A stretch of DNA of 13,467 nt from UBA8290 sp964230965 (lineage in GTDB: Bacteria > Bacillota_I > Bacilli_A > Acholeplasmatales > Acholeplasmataceae). Made by a program: the position numbers and the translations under genes. Of this stretch, positions 11,733 through 13,467 are shown piece after piece; within the stretch, counting starts at the first letter, position 1; each line of letters begins with the position of its first letter. The notes under the pieces are model-generated. The model saw nothing but the letters and a program-made list of their open reading frames with translations, searched no databases and had not been told where the DNA came from. The stretch covers positions 1 through 13,467 of the forward strand of contig CAXRJA010000071.1 in NCBI GenBank assembly GCA_964230965.1. The letters are read 5' to 3'.

Positions 11733-13467
11733 TGACATTAAAGCATATTGTTGTACATCAAGAGCATATAGAAACAATAAAATCCCAGCGTGAGCAAACG
11801 CTGGTTTTTAAACATTCAACACATCCATATAACATGTATTTGCTTCATAAACTTTATGAACAAACAAAGAAGACGATTTTTATTGTTTTACCTAATTTAT
11901 ATGAAGCCCAACAGTATTACGATCATATGCAGAAAATCACGGATTCAAACAATATTTTATTTTACCCTGTTGATCAAACACTCACCTATTTAATGGCATT
12001 AGGGAGTCCAGAATTTAAGACAGAACGACTGTTTACAATTTATCAATTACTTTCCGGTAAACCGTTCATTGTTATTACAACATATCAAGGTTTAACAAGA
12101 ACAACCTTGTCTGTGGATGATTATGAAAAAGCGAAAAAAACACTCAATGTCAATCAATCATATACAAGAGAAGACATATTAAACTACTTAATTTATAACG
12201 GGTATCAAAACATACATACCGTTGAGAAACCAGGTGATTTTTCAACAAGAGGAAGCATTATAGATTTTTATTCATTACAACACGCACATCCCGTAAGACT
12301 TGATTTTTTTGGCAAAACATTAGAAACAATTAAATTTTTTGAGCTTCATACACAACGTTCTATTGCAAGATTAGAAACCATTGATGTTGTTCCGGTCAAT
12401 GAACTTTTTTACACGGACTTAATGAGAGACACGCTTGTCTCAAAACTAGAAAAAGATTTAAATACAGAGAACTTATCAGAAAAAGAATCAAAAAAGCTCA
12501 TACAAGATATTGAAAATATTCAAGATAGAAGACACCTTGAGCAATTAGATTTGTATGTTCATATGCTTCATCAAAAGCCATCAAATATTTTAGAATTTAG
12601 TGAAGATCAATTTGTTGTGATGGTGGATACACACAAAATGATGCTCAACGAAACACAAAAAGAGCGCGAGTTTCAAACATATTGCCACGCAATGGGTGGA
12701 AATTATTTTTTAAATATGCTAAAAGAAAGAAGTTTGGAAGATATTATGAATATCGCCCAAATAAAGCTTTTCACACAACACACAGAAACTGATGGTTTTA
12801 CGCTGAATATGGAAAGCATTCCGCCATATCAACAAAACATACAACTTCTTTTACATGACATCAAAACAACACCCAACATCAAAAATATTGTCATTTCTAT
12901 TCCAACACAATCGTTAAAGGAAGTGTTTTTAGAGCAGGCCAAAGCACGCCTCATTCAATATCCTGTTATTTTTACAGATGATTATATGATTGGGTCTTTT
13001 TATGACCGAAACAATCAAACGATGTATTTAGATGAAACATCGATCTTCAATAAACAAAAAACGATCCGTTCTTCTTATCGTTCTGTTATGAATCAAGCGA
13101 CCAAAATACACCATTCTGATGATTTATCCCTGGGAGATTATGTCGTGCATTATGATTATGGTATTGGGCAATATATCGGCATTAAGACAATGGAATTAGG
13201 GTCTCAAAAAAGAGATTACTTACATTTGGTTTATGCAAACGAAGAAGCTTTATACGTACCTATGGATCAAATGGATCGCGTATTAAAATACAGTCAAAAG
13301 GATACCTCTACACCCAAACTTTCAAAACTAGGTAGTAAAGTTTGGCAACAAACAAAAGCTTCCGTTAAACAAAAAATTAAAGATTTGAGTGATCGACTTA
13401 TTCAAATTTATGCTGAAAGAGAAACAGTGACAAGAAAAAGCTTTGATATCGTCAAAGATTTAGAAAC
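11732..13467 (+). CDS. mfd: Transcription-repair coupling factor Mfd, N-terminal half (3' end outside window)
   Basis: Mfd displaces stalled RNA polymerase and recruits UvrA to lesions. 578 residues are visible of an expected ~1150; the ATP-dependent translocase and UvrD2-binding parts lie beyond the window. Residues about 1-250 are the degenerate UvrB-like module (IFIVLPNLYEAQQYY, FYPVDQ, EKPGDFSTRGSIIDFYS), which lacks a Walker A motif as the family normally does. Residues about 350-440 are domain 3. The CarD-like RNA polymerase interaction domain starts at SLGDYVVHYDYGIGQYIGI (466-484) and continues to VPMDQMDRVLKY (509-520). It starts in TAATG overlapping the pth stop, with no Shine-Dalgarno site, so reinitiation after pth is likely. 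Met35 as an alternative start would remove a conserved strand. A terminator-like hairpin sits 53 bases into the gene. Confidence 0.95.
   Translation, partial: MTLKHIVVHQEHIETIKSQREQTLVFKHSTHPYNMYLLHKLYEQTKKTIFIVLPNLYEAQQYYDHMQKITDSNNILFYPVDQTLTYLMALGSPEFKTERLFTIYQLLSGKPFIVITTYQGLTRTTLSVDDYEKAKKTLNVNQSYTREDILNYLIYNGYQNIHTVEKPGDFSTRGSIIDFYSLQHAHPVRLDFFGKTLETIKFFELHTQRSIARLETIDVVPVNELFYTDLMRDTLVSKLEKDLNTENLSEKESKKLIQDIENIQDRRHLEQLDLYVHMLHQKPSNILEFSEDQFVVMVDTHKMMLNETQKEREFQTYCHAMGGNYFLNMLKERSLEDIMNIAQIKLFTQHTETDGFTLNMESIPPYQQNIQLLLHDIKTTPNIKNIVISIPTQSLKEVFLEQAKARLIQYPVIFTDDYMIGSFYDRNNQTMYLDETSIFNKQKTIRSSYRSVMNQATKIHHSDDLSLGDYVVHYDYGIGQYIGIKTMELGSQKRDYLHLVYANEEALYVPMDQMDRVLKYSQKDTSTPKLSKLGSKVWQQTKASVKQKIKDLSDRLIQIYAERETVTRKSFDIVKDLE
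11785..11809 (+). terminator. Intragenic terminator-like hairpin near the start of mfd
   Basis: CCAGCGT-GAGCAA-ACGCTGG (11785-11804), a GC-rich perfect 7-bp stem, is followed by TTTTT (11805-11809). It lies 53 bases after the pth stop and inside mfd codons 18-26. There is no T tract on the opposite strand. Confidence 0.5.

Noticed and set aside
12426..12441. Hairpin GAGACA-CGCT-TGTCTC in mfd
   Set aside because: Perfect stem, but followed by AAAACT and with no regulatory position.
1..13467. tRNA or rRNA genes, CRISPR arrays, insertion sequences, toxin-antitoxin or phage genes
   Set aside because: I looked for tRNA-like cloverleaf ends, spaced direct repeats, transposase motifs and terminal inverted repeats and saw none; nearly every base is inside recognised housekeeping genes.

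Overview
This is an AT-rich window (by eye about one third G+C) from a low-GC Gram-positive lineage. TGA works as a stop codon (the response-regulator gene ends in the overlap ATGA), and Shine-Dalgarno sites are of the AAAGGAGG type. The gene order gyrA ... serS ... rnmV-rsmA ... spoVG ... prs-pth-mfd follows the origin-proximal order known from Bacillus subtilis. Most intervening genes (for example glmU, ctc and fin) are missing. This suggests a compact Mollicutes-related genome that uses the standard code, such as Acholeplasma, Izemoplasmatales, Haloplasma or an Erysipelotrichia relative. That placement is inference and rests on protein resemblance, not on a search.

Layout. Positions 1-1335 hold the 3' part of gyrA, with an acidic C-terminal tail. 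It is followed by galE (UDP-glucose 4-epimerase), which ends at a bidirectional terminator shared with the convergent uppP (undecaprenyl-diphosphate phosphatase, minus strand). A short divergent promoter region separates uppP from galU-serS-cssR-cssS, a tightly packed plus-strand operon. It encodes UTP-glucose-1-phosphate uridylyltransferase, seryl-tRNA synthetase and a CssRS-like two-component system. cssS runs tail-to-tail into hit (HIT-family hydrolase, minus strand) with a 20-bp coding overlap. Terminator-like hairpins of the correct polarity for each gene lie inside the opposing gene. A second divergent promoter region follows, then pduL-type phosphotransacetylase, rnmV (RNase M5), rsmA (16S rRNA dimethyltransferase), spoVG, and an overlapping prs-pth-mfd operon. 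mfd runs off the window end.

How the genes work together. galE and galU interconvert and make UDP-sugars. uppP recycles the lipid carrier for envelope glycans, so these three make a small envelope-sugar neighbourhood. The CssRS-like pair probably senses envelope or secretion stress. rnmV and rsmA mature 5S and 16S rRNA, pth rescues peptidyl-tRNAs, serS charges tRNA-Ser, prs makes PRPP, and mfd couples repair to transcription. No RNA gene, CRISPR array, insertion sequence or prophage is visible, and no gap between genes exceeds 150 bases.

I did not find a convincing new multi-gene system. The items most worth checking are regulatory or single-residue: crossed terminators at cssS/hit, terminator-like hairpins inside cssS and mfd, a hairpin directly before an rnmV start that lacks a Shine-Dalgarno site, a Gly-to-Arg change in the PRPP loop of Prs, and a perfect dyad upstream of the spoVG promoter.
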